NCBI GenBank assembly: GCA_045132055.1
Contig: JBGURP010000012.1
Location: forward strand, 1-64,000
Origin: F23-D06 sp045132055
Lineage (GTDB): Bacteria; Bacteroidota; Bacteroidia; Bacteroidales; WCHB1-69
DNA length: 64,000 bases
Direction: 5' to 3'
Position numbers and translations under genes: made by a program. Positions 16,749 through 26,765 of this stretch are shown here, in pieces; position 1 is the first letter of the stretch, and each line of letters opens with the position of its first letter. A model generated the notes under the pieces. It had not been told where the DNA came from. It saw only the letters and a list, made by a program, of their open reading frames with translations, and ran no database searches.

Positions 16749-16780
16749 AATAGAAGAGGCTTTTGCAAGCCTCTTCTATT
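16749..16780 (-). terminator. Hairpin terminator after the PorV-like gene
   Basis: A perfect 14-bp inverted repeat (arms AATAGAAGAGGCTT and AAGCCTCTTCTATT, four-base loop) lies 25 bases beyond the stop of the minus-strand PorV-like gene. It is followed on that strand only by a short, interrupted T/A stretch, so some read-through into greA is possible. Confidence 0.75.
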
Positions 16781-16804
16781 ATATTCAAAAAGGTTTATGC
16801 TAAA

Positions 16805-18001
16805 TTACAACGTGAATTTAAGGCCGATATAGTGATTACCTCTCCATTGTTTGGTGAATCGGTAAGCATAATCGATATAAATTCTGCTGCCGGTGTTGCC
16901 TTTCTTCAACGGAATCACACAGGTGGCGCCCACGGACGGGCCTGCGAAGAAGGAATCGCTGTTGAAGAGCATAGCAGAGAGTTGTTGGGTCTCAATGCCG
17001 TTCTCATCATACACAGACTCAGTCTTCTTGGTGATGTTCTCCAGCGCATAACCTGCACGGATCATGAAGTAGTTCATGAAACCGTATTCCAAACCGAGAG
17101 CGAAAATGTCGCGGCTGTAAGAGTTAGCGATGAAGGAACCTGCCAGCGTGATTCTGTGTTTGGCATCGTCACGGGTCAAACCTTCAGCTTCGAGGTCTTC
17201 TTTCGACATGGAGGCATATTCGCCGCCGAAGAAGAGGAAGTCGTAGGACACGCCGATGGACAGAAGAGCAGGCATTTCATATTCAGCTGAACGGACGGCC
17301 AAGGTCTGCTCAACGGTGGTACCGTTGATAACACCGGTATAGGTCATACCGTCGCCCTTGTAGCTCATCGGAAGACCGATGTTCTTCAAGGCCACACCGA
17401 TTTTGAAGTTCTCAAATTTACCGGCGATGTACTGGACACCAGCGTCGAGTGCGAAACCCGTAGCATGCAAGTCAGCAATACTTTCATTGATAATCTTAAG
17501 GGAGATACCACCCTTGATGAAGTTATTGAAGGACTTGGCATAATGCAAGCCGATATACATGAGGTTGGGGCTGAAAGTACCAAGTCCGCCTTCGGGCTGA
17601 GCCACCGTGGTGATATCCACGTTACCGAAGCCCATAGAGAAGAAGGATACGCCAAGTACACCGAAATCCTTGCCCTTGCGTCCCAGGTGTTGGGCGAAGC
17701 CAAGGGAATTGATAGCTATGCCAGCGTTAGATCCAACCAAATACTGGGTGCGGTTGAAACTGAACTCAGTCTTCTTGACGAAGGTCAAACCAGCCACATT
17801 GGAATACATGGACTCCAAACCGCGAATCTCAGCGATGCCGGCATTGGCCATACCGTTGGTTCGTGCCCATGGGTCAATCAACAAATGGGAAGCACCTGAC
17901 TGACCAGAACGGTCTCTGTTACCTGCCCACACGTTGGAAGAACCCACGGTCAACAGGGCAAGCACTGTGCAAATTATTAACGATTTAAATATATTTTTCA
18001 T
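16805..18001 (-). CDS. PorV/PorQ-family outer-membrane protein
   Basis: A 398-residue protein with a signal peptide (about residues 1-26, ending NVWA). The opening of the mature part (SGASHLLIDPWARTNGMANAGIAE) is typical of the PorV/PorQ (UPF0164-like) family, a FadL-like beta-barrel group tied to type IX secretion; the protein ends in beta strands (HYIGLKFTL). PorV binds sorting-tail cargo and delivers it to the attachment complex. Here the gene is third after a TonB receptor and a giant secreted protein, 30 bases downstream of the latter. That suggests a dedicated partner rather than the general PorV. Confidence 0.8.
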   Translation of the reverse strand: MKNIFKSLIICTVLALLTVGSSNVWAGNRDRSGQSGASHLLIDPWARTNGMANAGIAEIRGLESMYSNVAGLTFVKKTEFSFNRTQYLVGSNAGIAINSLGFAQHLGRKGKDFGVLGVSFFSMGFGNVDITTVAQPEGGLGTFSPNLMYIGLHYAKSFNNFIKGGISLKIINESIADLHATGFALDAGVQYIAGKFENFKIGVALKNIGLPMSYKGDGMTYTGVINGTTVEQTLAVRSAEYEMPALLSIGVSYDFLFFGGEYASMSKEDLEAEGLTRDDAKHRITLAGSFIANSYSRDIFALGLEYGFMNYFMIRAGYALENITKKTESVYDENGIETQQLSAMLFNSDSFFAGPSVGATCVIPLKKGNTGSRIYIDYAYRFTKQWRGNHYIGLKFTL

Positions 18002-18031
18002 ATTATCTCTGTTTTTACGTAATTAATAATT

Positions 18032-21000
18032 TTAGAAACCATTCAAGTCGGTAGGACGCATAGCACAGAAGAATTTGAGGGTACGCTCACCAATACCTGG
18101 AGCCTTGACATGGATGATGTAAACGCCACCAGCGATTGGAATGTTAGCATGGTTCTTCAAATCCCATTGTACGTAAGACGTACCAGCATCACCCTTCGTG
18201 AGGGTTCTAATAAGAGTACCGTTAACGGTGTAGATAGAGATCGTACAGTTAGCAGGCAGATTCACGATGCGGACATAGTTCTGCAGTGCGTTCTGCTCAT
18301 ACTGGGAGAATCCATAGTACGGGTTCGGAACAATGTTGATTTCATCCAGAAGGGTTTGCATCGTTTCTTCAGCAGCCGTTACCTTGGTAGGAACAATGTT
18401 CTTGGTGGTGAACTCATACATAGGATAGCCTTCATTCTGTGAAGCGTTAGGAGCCTGAGCAGGATCACTGTACCAACGAGAAGAGTATCTGTAGTACGGA
18501 CGGGTCACTCGCAACTTGATGGTGGCGTCAGAAGAAAGCCATTCGTCTTCCATTCTGTATGCCGGCATCGGAATGCTGGTCCACATCACATTGTTGAAGA
18601 GCTGCATCTTGTACTGCTTACGAGTGTTGTCTCTCAAGTTGGAAACACTTTCAACTTGGTCAAACTTGGCTCTCAGCCATCTGCCCTCATCGTATGCACC
18701 GCAATCGTAGAACGGATAAGATTGTCCGTCGTTGCCGGTGATTGTGCCACCATGCCACTTTCCGTTGGCGTTGGTTTTCACATCATCATCATTAAAATTA
18801 CGTTTGAAAGTACGAGTGCTGTTGGCGTAAGCATAATAGGAACTTGCTGTATTGCCGGAGCTGCCGACAACATATACATAGTGACGACCGCCATTCACAG
18901 GTTCACCGTAGGTGACACTGTAATAGTCACGGAAGTAATTGTATCTGTCAATGCTGAGGGAGATTGGATTACCTTCATCATCCAGCTCCAATTCACCAGT
19001 TGTCATATTCTTAGCGTATGCATAGACATTCGTAGGATTGAAAATCATGTCATTACCATTGTTCAGCTCATCGGCTGAGTTTTCAGCAAACATGATGTTC
19101 AAACGCTCACCAGTTTCAACGTTAATAGCATAACCCGGGAACCAACCCATACCAGTGGTACCACTGTTATCAGGCTGACCATCTTTGCCTACTGACGGAC
19201 ATTTCTTAGGTTCATGACGGACATTCTTGTAAGTCTGGCCATTGAAATGCTGGTCAACCATGTATTGGTTGGTAGGCAGACCTGAACCAGACTCAAGCAC
19301 GATACATCTTGTCCATTTGCTCTTATCGGGCGTCAAGACGATATCCACTGAATAGAGGTTAGCCATAGTCTGGTTGTAACCCGGACAAGCATACTGGGAA
19401 GTCAGGTCTTGGAAAGAGAAATAACAATAGTTCGGGCTAGGAACATTGGTACCCACAGTCTCATCAGGCAGGAGGAACTTAGCTTGAGGACCACCATCGT
19501 ACGGGGAAGAAAGCACGTAAGGTGACCATGTACCACCAATGACACTCTCAAATTGTTGTTGAGCATCCTTGAAAGCACGAACACTCTCATGTTGCTCAAC
19601 GCCGGTGGAAGAGGTACCTGAAGGCAATTGGATGATGGAGCACATATCCTCCGTACGCCATACCATATAGTCGGCCTCGGCACCTGTCTGACCATTCCAG
19701 TCATCCCATTTACCAGCAGACAGCTGACCAGAGTGGATCCAGTTAGCAGGATAATCGCCTTCTATATCCTCCACGCCAGACAGCCATTGGTTTTCTCCGC
19801 TATAAGCAATAGAAGATCCAATGAAATCCACTTGGCCGTACCACATCTTATTGATATAGTTGTGACCGCCCATATTGGAAATTAAATAATCATCCACATT
19901 TTGCTGATAGAACTTGAAGTCATAGTTCTTGATGGAAATGGAAATACCGAGATCCAGGAACAACTGCTCATTGGTCATGGAAATAGGCATAGAGGCAACA
20001 AACTCTCTGGAAAGACCTAAATCAGCCAACTCCTCGTCTGTTACTTCATCGGAGATGATCAGCTTCCATGTTGTGCTGTCGTTCACATCATCGCTGAGGC
20101 TGTTGGGCATGAACTTAATGTAATAATCGTAAGGTTTCACTTTCAACGGGTCAATCACCTTAATGCTCAACGGACCGTAGTTGTTCTTGTATTGAATGTT
20201 ATTGTAAACATTGTTCTCCAAGATCTTGTCACGGCTCTCGTCTGTCATATCAAGGAAATAACCACCGTTACCATGACCTTCGATACGGGTAATCATCGGT
20301 TGGTCACCGTAAGCACAGTTCGTCAAGTTCTCCACATTCTTGTGAGGAATACCCACGTAAGTGTTGATATTATGACGGCCGGCCAGATACGGGGTCTTTT
20401 GTCCATCCAAGTAATCGGCGTCCATCTTGAACTCCTTGTACTGGTTGTAACCGTAAGCAATCACCATGAAGTAATACTCTTTATGGTTGACGAGTTTTTT
20501 GTTGGAACCCGTGGCGAATTTATCTTCGGTCACTCTCAAGGAGTGGAAAATACCTGAGTTGCTACCATTCACCATTTCAGTGGCAACAGAAGCACCTACA
20601 GCGTCATTATAAATCCAGTTAACCAGATGGCTAGCCTCATTCTCAATATCGCATTGGGCAATCAGGATAGCTTTGCTAAGGTCACCGATATCGGTAGCAC
20701 TAACTGATTTGTTGGCACATTGATAAATCTGATAACCTTCAAACTTGTATTGTCTTTGTTCCAGTGTCAGCGTATCTTCTCTAACGACAGGCACTTGACG
20801 AATGATGGTATCTGGATTAGCATGCTCATCATAAGCAAAAATTGTATCATTCACATATTCCGTAATAGGAAGAGTTTTTGTAATCTGAGGATCAAGCTCA
20901 ACATAAGTCTCGTGGTAGTTGTTAAGGTTAGGATCTTCGTTGGAGAGATAGAGGACAAGTTCATTTTCAAACTCACGGATAGTAACATCAGGAGCAGCCG

Positions 21001-22771
21001 GGCCATCCAGAGTCTTGAAGCAGTTCTCGAACAGAGACTGACACTTGTCATCGGCAATCTTCAGCAACTCAACAGAAGCAAGTGCACCGCCTTGGGTAGC
21101 ACGTGCCCAAGGAATACCCACGGTGATGTAGTTGACGGAACCTGGTTTCAAGGTGAAGGGACCAGCAGATTGCATGAAACGACGGTCATAGGGAGCGTTG
21201 CCTTCATTAGCCTCCGTCCAGCCACCATCCTTGTTATAATTAGGAACAACACCAGCTGTACCCCAATTACAGAGGTCGGAAGTACCGGGGAACATGAAGT
21301 CGCATTCAGGTTGACCAGATTGGTGCACGGCGTTGCCACCATACTGCATTCTGGTATTATCTTTCCACTTACCAGTCAAGAAGTTGTAGTAGTCTTGTGC
21401 AACCTTCGGGTCACCACTAATAATATCATCATTATTGTTGTGATACACGAATCTACGCATACCAAAACGCTCGTTATCGATAATGCTATCGCCGAAGTTC
21501 ACACCATTGATAGCCATTTGGTCCATTTCACTTGCAAGGAATCTAGCACAATAGCCCGGGAAAGAGGCACTATCAGCATAGAATTTCGGGTTGTCTCTGT
21601 TATCAGCATCCATGTAAGGACCTTGGAAGAAGTCAACACCAACCGCAGGCGGCTGATCGCCGTATGCCCAGGTCTGACCGGAACCGTCCACATTGGTACC
21701 ATTGTAGCAGTAACCCAAACCACGACCCACATCGCAACCTACATAGTCATCATATGCATAACCCAAATCCGGGTCAACCCACTGGGAGAAGAAGGTCTTG
21801 GTCAGCGTATAGGTAGAACGGTTGATAATCTCATAGGAGTAGAACGTCATGTTGTTCAACTCATCATTGGTAGAGAAGCCGAAGCACTGACCACGGATTT
21901 CAAGACCGATAGGGCTACCTTGAGATTCGGTATGAGCACCTGCGTTATCGTTGAAAATCCAGAAAAGTGTAGCATCGCCTTTGAGCACGTGGTCAGCATA
22001 AATCATACCATTGGAACGTTTCCAATCGTACTGGAAGTCGCCATCACCTGAACCGCCATAGTTACGACGTTCGGTCCACAGGTCTTCCGGCGTTCTCGGA
22101 AGCTGGTGAGCAGCTGCACGGGCAATGTTATCTTCTGTCCACGGACAGAGTTCATTGTTGATATCATAGTAAGGATAGTCACCGTTTTCAGGATCATAAA
22201 CCTCGTTGCCATTGACATCCTTGAAGGGAGCCAAGTAGTAGGAATAACCCTCATCACCATGGGCAGGCCAATTGGCAATGGAAGCAGGCATCACATAACC
22301 GGAGGTGTTGTATCCGGAAATGTGTTGGTCAACTTCTGCACGGGTGATTTTGAAGTGCTTGTCGAACTTGATACACATGGACTGTGTAGTACTGGCACCC
22401 GTAATCTTCAGAGGACCAGTCCAATAGTCGTTACCCACTTGTCTGAATCGGACAGCAGCCAATTTCAGAATGTCGTTGGCATCATAACCACCAATCCACA
22501 AAGCGGCGCAGAACATGGAAGTCTTACCAGATCCGGCAGGAACCTCGTATTCGGCAAGTTCCTTGAACCACATCGTACCACCAGTTTCAATATATGCACG
22601 TACGTTGTTCACCGTAAGCTCATTGGAACTACTTGCCGGCAGACAGGTAGCTGATTCAGCCTTCGGTGTGGAAGGTCTGCGTTCTCCTTTCAACTTCTCG
22701 GCATGCAGGGAAGTGAACGCCATGCACACCATGAGAAGTGTTAAGCATAAAATTTTACTAATGTTTTTCAT
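18032..22771 (-). CDS. Giant secreted protein of unknown function with a type IX-like C-terminal domain
   Basis: 1579 residues with a signal peptide (about 1-24, cut after SLHA). The body is rich in Tyr, Asp, Asn and Gly and matches no enzyme I recognise; segments such as DVNGNEVYDPENGDYPYYD look like calcium-binding turns. The last hundred residues (from IVPNPYYGFSQYEQ near 1477) resemble a T9SS type A sorting fold, with the NG-turn (TVNGTLIRTL) and GGVYIIHVKAPG, but extend past the usual basic end to CAMRPTDLNGF. It lies 24 bases after the TonB receptor gene and 30 before the PorV-like gene. I infer a surface-exposed partner of that receptor; SusD similarity is not apparent. Confidence 0.75.
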   Translation of the reverse strand: MKNISKILCLTLLMVCMAFTSLHAEKLKGERRPSTPKAESATCLPASSSNELTVNNVRAYIETGGTMWFKELAEYEVPAGSGKTSMFCAALWIGGYDANDILKLAAVRFRQVGNDYWTGPLKITGASTTQSMCIKFDKHFKITRAEVDQHISGYNTSGYVMPASIANWPAHGDEGYSYYLAPFKDVNGNEVYDPENGDYPYYDINNELCPWTEDNIARAAAHQLPRTPEDLWTERRNYGGSGDGDFQYDWKRSNGMIYADHVLKGDATLFWIFNDNAGAHTESQGSPIGLEIRGQCFGFSTNDELNNMTFYSYEIINRSTYTLTKTFFSQWVDPDLGYAYDDYVGCDVGRGLGYCYNGTNVDGSGQTWAYGDQPPAVGVDFFQGPYMDADNRDNPKFYADSASFPGYCARFLASEMDQMAINGVNFGDSIIDNERFGMRRFVYHNNNDDIISGDPKVAQDYYNFLTGKWKDNTRMQYGGNAVHQSGQPECDFMFPGTSDLCNWGTAGVVPNYNKDGGWTEANEGNAPYDRRFMQSAGPFTLKPGSVNYITVGIPWARATQGGALASVELLKIADDKCQSLFENCFKTLDGPAAPDVTIREFENELVLYLSNEDPNLNNYHETYVELDPQITKTLPITEYVNDTIFAYDEHANPDTIIRQVPVVREDTLTLEQRQYKFEGYQIYQCANKSVSATDIGDLSKAILIAQCDIENEASHLVNWIYNDAVGASVATEMVNGSNSGIFHSLRVTEDKFATGSNKKLVNHKEYYFMVIAYGYNQYKEFKMDADYLDGQKTPYLAGRHNINTYVGIPHKNVENLTNCAYGDQPMITRIEGHGNGGYFLDMTDESRDKILENNVYNNIQYKNNYGPLSIKVIDPLKVKPYDYYIKFMPNSLSDDVNDSTTWKLIISDEVTDEELADLGLSREFVASMPISMTNEQLFLDLGISISIKNYDFKFYQQNVDDYLISNMGGHNYINKMWYGQVDFIGSSIAYSGENQWLSGVEDIEGDYPANWIHSGQLSAGKWDDWNGQTGAEADYMVWRTEDMCSIIQLPSGTSSTGVEQHESVRAFKDAQQQFESVIGGTWSPYVLSSPYDGGPQAKFLLPDETVGTNVPSPNYCYFSFQDLTSQYACPGYNQTMANLYSVDIVLTPDKSKWTRCIVLESGSGLPTNQYMVDQHFNGQTYKNVRHEPKKCPSVGKDGQPDNSGTTGMGWFPGYAINVETGERLNIMFAENSADELNNGNDMIFNPTNVYAYAKNMTTGELELDDEGNPISLSIDRYNYFRDYYSVTYGEPVNGGRHYVYVVGSSGNTASSYYAYANSTRTFKRNFNDDDVKTNANGKWHGGTITGNDGQSYPFYDCGAYDEGRWLRAKFDQVESVSNLRDNTRKQYKMQLFNNVMWTSIPMPAYRMEDEWLSSDATIKLRVTRPYYRYSSRWYSDPAQAPNASQNEGYPMYEFTTKNIVPTKVTAAEETMQTLLDEINIVPNPYYGFSQYEQNALQNYVRIVNLPANCTISIYTVNGTLIRTLTKGDAGTSYVQWDLKNHANIPIAGGVYIIHVKAPGIGERTLKFFCAMRPTDLNGF

Positions 22772-22795
22772 ATATAACTTATTTTATTTCTTCTA

Positions 22796-25700
22796 TTAAA
22801 AACCGAATTGGATACCTAAACTAGCACGGATCGGACGGCTGTAGTTGTACGGATCTTGTACTCTCATCTGATAGTAGTTAATGAAGGAGGGCACATAAAT
22901 CTGTGATTGGATAGCCTGCTGATACTCAGAAGCGGAGAGATAACCATCATCATCCGGGTTTCCGGTGTAGCTATACACGGAAATCACATTCTTGAAATTG
23001 AAGAGGTTCTGGATATCGATATAAACGGTCAAGTAACCAGGTTTCGCGGATTTGGCGTTGCCATCTTTATCCTTGGCATTCTTGTTCAAGTTGAAGATAA
23101 AGGTCTTGTCAATACGGAAGTCACATTGGAACTGCCACGGCAGGTTAGAGCCATACAAGGAACCCACGATTCTGGAATTGGTACCCAACACGATATTAGA
23201 ATTAGGTGTGCTGGAACGAGTGTAAGGAGTACCGGAAGCAGCAGAGAACAAGAGGGAGAATCCAGTATTGGACAACCATTGGATAGTCTTGGTGGTCGGT
23301 TTACCATCAACTATGACTGTCTTCTCGGTTTGAGGACCTTCATAGTCCACACCGCTTTCGAAACGATAATCAAGGTTCACACCAATTCTGTGTCTCTGGT
23401 CGAATGCCAGATTAGAAAGGGTACGCAAGTTAGGTTGGTTAGCAGCCAAAATTGACAATTGGGATTGGGTGCTGGAACCAGTACCCTTAGCATATTGCAA
23501 CGTGTAGTTTGCAGAAAGGGTTAGGTTATGCGTTCTGTTCATCTTATAAGCGAAGGTGAAACCTTGCACAGTACCGAAGTCAATGTTCTTATAGGAATAA
23601 TAGGTGTTCGGATAAGAACCTGAGAAACGGTAGGATTGGATTTGGTTACGTTTCTCAGAATAGTAAGCACTGATACTGATAGAGGACTTGTTACCGATTT
23701 TCTGACGGAAACCGATTTCATAGTCAATACTCTGTTGAGGTTTCATGTTCGGGTTACTGATAATGTCGCTAGCCGCATTTCTTTGAGAAATGAAGAGGTA
23801 GTCCACCGGAGAAATCTGCAAGTTGGTAGGACGGGAAGTGATGATGTTGTAGTGAGCGTAGAACAAAGAGTTGTCAGATACCGGGAAAGAGAAGGAGATA
23901 CGAGGCATCACAGACCATTGAGCTTTGTAATCTGTAAAAGCGCTGGATTCCACTTTCGTGATACCGCCAATCAAATTATTGTCTTCATCGTAAAGCGGGT
24001 TCTTCAAGATAGGTCCGTTCACATTGAGACTGAGGGCGGTCTCAGGGTTGGAGACTTCCTCACCAGCGGCATTATACCAGATATCACCGCTACGGTAACC
24101 TGCGATAGAGGCTCTGTTGAAACCGCTACCGGCAATGTCAGCCTCGCTCAAATAAGTATCACTGCCTGAATAATAGACAACCCAGTCGCTCTGGGCATTA
24201 CCTGTGAACACATCAGCAATAGAAGCGTCAGCGTAAGAAGGATTCTTCTTGAGAATCTCCATGATGTTGCCGACTGTATAGGCCTCACGGAACAGATAAG
24301 GATCTTTCAAGACTTCCTGGTTGGCATCGAAGCGGTCAACACGCAAACCGATGTTGAACAACAGGGAATTGATGGAGAATTTATCTTGGAGATAGAAGGC
24401 CATGTAAATAGGCTCATAAGCACCGATGGAATAGGTACGTTTGCCTGAAGAATTCTTACCATTGAAGAAATCGGAGATGGTAGTTTTGTTACGGTTAATT
24501 TTTCCAGTATAGTCGTAACCATAGTAGCTGACCATCGGATATTCACCAGCAGATGTTCCAAGGAGAAGCTCTTCAGCATCGAACATGCCGATATTGAAAG
24601 TGGAAGGATCCAGATTGTCGATATCAATCCAGTCACTACCATTAGGATTGAGACCTAAAGACTTACGCAAGCTTCTGTCGAAGGTGGTCTGGTCATCCAA
24701 TTTGATCAACTGATTATAATCTACATAGAAATAATCATCAACAGCGGTGATGATGGGGTGATCCTTATCCAACTCCATGATATGGGAGTTTGCTTCGTTT
24801 CTCATGAGCGTCCACAAAGAAACGGGATTGATGCCGTAACCACGATAGGTCAGTTTTTCGAAGTCAAAACCGAATTTCAACTCGTGGTTTTTCAAGTTCA
24901 TGGAAACGCTGGCTTTCACGCCAAACTGTTCGGTCTGTGATTTGTTATAGGCATCATATACCATACCCGGGGAGGCATACATATATCTGGAGTAGATGTA
25001 ATCAGGAGAATCACCATTACGCAAAGCGCCGAATGTCTGATAAAGATTCAAGTCAATGGGATATCCTTGATAAGTGTAACCGTAAATCACATCTGCAGGG
25101 AACTGCTCGCAGAAGTTCAATGTATATTGTGAAAGGATGGGGTTCACATTGTAATCAGGGTTAATCTGGAATGTCACGATGGAATCATAGTAACCTTGGA
25201 ATTCGTATGCATTCTCGATTTTCGTTTCGATGCTGTCAATCATAACCGTGACCTCATCAGGTGTTGTAGGATAACCTTTCACTCTTTGCGTCGTGAATTT
25301 GCCCACATAGCCATATTCAAACAATCTGTCTTTGTGACGGGCTGCATAGCTATAGGAATTGAACTTGGTGTAGTTCACATTCAAGTCATACATGACGTTT
25401 TTGAGAACACCTGTACCCGTTGTGTCGGTATAGACACGGTGGTTCAATCTGGCATTCAAACGAAGAGTTGCGTTGGTGGTGATAGGGTTGTTGTCGCCGT
25501 TAAACAGTGAATAGCTGGTGCTCCAGGATTTGCCTTTGAGGTATTCGTAAGATCCACCGAGGGAGAGACGCATATTGTGTTTCTTGCCCATGGTGAAGTC
25601 AAACTTCAATTGTCCCAGATAATCCCAAGTGCCAGCGTTCTTTCTGACACGCTCTTTGTGGAAGGATTCGCTGGTCAGATAAAGGACTTCCTGATAGTTT

Positions 25701-26641
25701 ACGCCGAGAGCTTCGTTGGTATAACGGACCGGGTTGGCAATGATAGCCTCTCTGACATCTTCGTTGGCCACCCACACGCCACCGCGTGCAGGAGCTGCGT
25801 CGTGGTCGTAGGAAACCTCACCACTGAACATGAAACCGATACGGGTGGGGTCGCTTTTCTTCTTGCCCTTCAACAGCGGACCGGAAATGGAAACAGCACC
25901 CAGGAAGTTGTTGTAACCGTCAATGGAACCACGCAACTCCACAGAGCCGTGGAAGTCCTTCGGCGCAGATTTCGTGGTAATCACGGTGAAGGAGGTACCA
26001 TCACCATATTCAGCCGGAATACCGCCCTGGATCAACTGGGCTTCTTCGATGGACTGCATGGAGATACCGCCATTACCGCGCACACGCACACCGTCGATGA
26101 TAGTCTGCTGACCGTCGGAACGGTTACCACGCACAGAGGTCATGGCGCCGTCCACACTGGACACACCCTCAAGGTTGGCCAAAGCGCTGGTCACGGAACG
26201 ACCGGGCGTTGTTCTCACATTGTCACCGCTGATACGGCTGGTGGAACTCGTGTTATCCGGGTCGAATACCGGCGGTTCGTACTTGATGACGACCTCTTCC
26301 AAGTCGCTGGAACAGTCAATTGCGAAATCAATGAAGAGCACCTGGCTGGTACCCACCTTGATGTCCGTCTTTTTCAGTGATTTCTTACAGGTCATTTGAG
26401 CATCCGCTTCAAGATCGTAAGTTCCAAGTTCGACACCGAACATGGAATACTCACCCTTGTCATCCGCCATAGCCATGTTCACGACCTTGTCGGCAATCTT
26501 CAGATAAACTCTTGTGTATCCCAAGGGTTCACCAGTCTGATCCACGACCTTACCTTTGATGGTACTGGTCTGTGCAAAAGCCATGCTTGTGAAAAGGATG
26601 ATCACTCCTAGAACTGAGAGTAATTTTTTAATCATAGCCAT
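22796..26641 (-). CDS. TonB-dependent receptor with carboxypeptidase-regulatory domain
   Basis: 1281 residues: signal peptide (1-23, ending MAFA), a CarboxypepD_reg-like domain (about 26-105, STIKGKVVDQTGEPLGYTRV), a TonB-box-like stretch (EEVVIKYEPP), a plug domain (about 140-250, ALANLEGVSSVDGAMTSVRG) and a long beta-barrel ending RASLGIQFGF with the terminal Phe of outer-membrane proteins. It imports an unknown ligand with energy from TonB-ExbBD. No SusD gene follows; a giant secreted protein and a PorV-like barrel do. ATG 26641 gives MAMIKK; the ATG at 26635 (MIKK) is equally plausible and gives a cleaner signal peptide. Confidence 0.92.
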   Translation of the reverse strand: MAMIKKLLSVLGVIILFTSMAFAQTSTIKGKVVDQTGEPLGYTRVYLKIADKVVNMAMADDKGEYSMFGVELGTYDLEADAQMTCKKSLKKTDIKVGTSQVLFIDFAIDCSSDLEEVVIKYEPPVFDPDNTSSTSRISGDNVRTTPGRSVTSALANLEGVSSVDGAMTSVRGNRSDGQQTIIDGVRVRGNGGISMQSIEEAQLIQGGIPAEYGDGTSFTVITTKSAPKDFHGSVELRGSIDGYNNFLGAVSISGPLLKGKKKSDPTRIGFMFSGEVSYDHDAAPARGGVWVANEDVREAIIANPVRYTNEALGVNYQEVLYLTSESFHKERVRKNAGTWDYLGQLKFDFTMGKKHNMRLSLGGSYEYLKGKSWSTSYSLFNGDNNPITTNATLRLNARLNHRVYTDTTGTGVLKNVMYDLNVNYTKFNSYSYAARHKDRLFEYGYVGKFTTQRVKGYPTTPDEVTVMIDSIETKIENAYEFQGYYDSIVTFQINPDYNVNPILSQYTLNFCEQFPADVIYGYTYQGYPIDLNLYQTFGALRNGDSPDYIYSRYMYASPGMVYDAYNKSQTEQFGVKASVSMNLKNHELKFGFDFEKLTYRGYGINPVSLWTLMRNEANSHIMELDKDHPIITAVDDYFYVDYNQLIKLDDQTTFDRSLRKSLGLNPNGSDWIDIDNLDPSTFNIGMFDAEELLLGTSAGEYPMVSYYGYDYTGKINRNKTTISDFFNGKNSSGKRTYSIGAYEPIYMAFYLQDKFSINSLLFNIGLRVDRFDANQEVLKDPYLFREAYTVGNIMEILKKNPSYADASIADVFTGNAQSDWVVYYSGSDTYLSEADIAGSGFNRASIAGYRSGDIWYNAAGEEVSNPETALSLNVNGPILKNPLYDEDNNLIGGITKVESSAFTDYKAQWSVMPRISFSFPVSDNSLFYAHYNIITSRPTNLQISPVDYLFISQRNAASDIISNPNMKPQQSIDYEIGFRQKIGNKSSISISAYYSEKRNQIQSYRFSGSYPNTYYSYKNIDFGTVQGFTFAYKMNRTHNLTLSANYTLQYAKGTGSSTQSQLSILAANQPNLRTLSNLAFDQRHRIGVNLDYRFESGVDYEGPQTEKTVIVDGKPTTKTIQWLSNTGFSLLFSAASGTPYTRSSTPNSNIVLGTNSRIVGSLYGSNLPWQFQCDFRIDKTFIFNLNKNAKDKDGNAKSAKPGYLTVYIDIQNLFNFKNVISVYSYTGNPDDDGYLSASEYQQAIQSQIYVPSFINYYQMRVQDPYNYSRPIRASLGIQFGF

Positions 26642-26692
26642 TAATTTATATTAAACTTAAAATTTATATCCATTATATAATTTTTGGGGCGG

Positions 26693-26725
26693 TAAAACTA
26701 CAAAAAATTTTGCTTACCTCCCAAA
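26693..26725 (-). promoter_or_regulatory. Putative promoter of the TonB receptor operon
   Basis: On the minus strand TTTG (26725-26722) is followed after 21 bases by TAGTTTTA (26700-26693), close to the Bacteroidota TTTG/TAnnTTTG pair except for the last base. It would give a leader of about 45 bases. Confidence 0.5.
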
Positions 26726-26765
26726 TATTTTTCATTTAAAATTCAAACTATTTTAAATCAAATAA

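Noticed and set aside
20720..22051. 443-codon plus-strand ORF
   Set aside because: It runs antisense through the giant secreted protein gene. Its composition is that of a shadow frame and it shows no domain; the minus-strand reading has a signal peptide and consistent codon use.
22796..26641. SusC/SusD polysaccharide utilisation locus
   Set aside because: No SusD-like lipoprotein, glycoside hydrolase or hybrid regulator accompanies the receptor, so a PUL label is not supported.
22796..26641. Riboswitch (for example cobalamin or TPP) before the TonB receptor
   Set aside because: Only about 120 A+T-rich bases lie upstream, with no conserved box or stable multi-helix fold that I could find.
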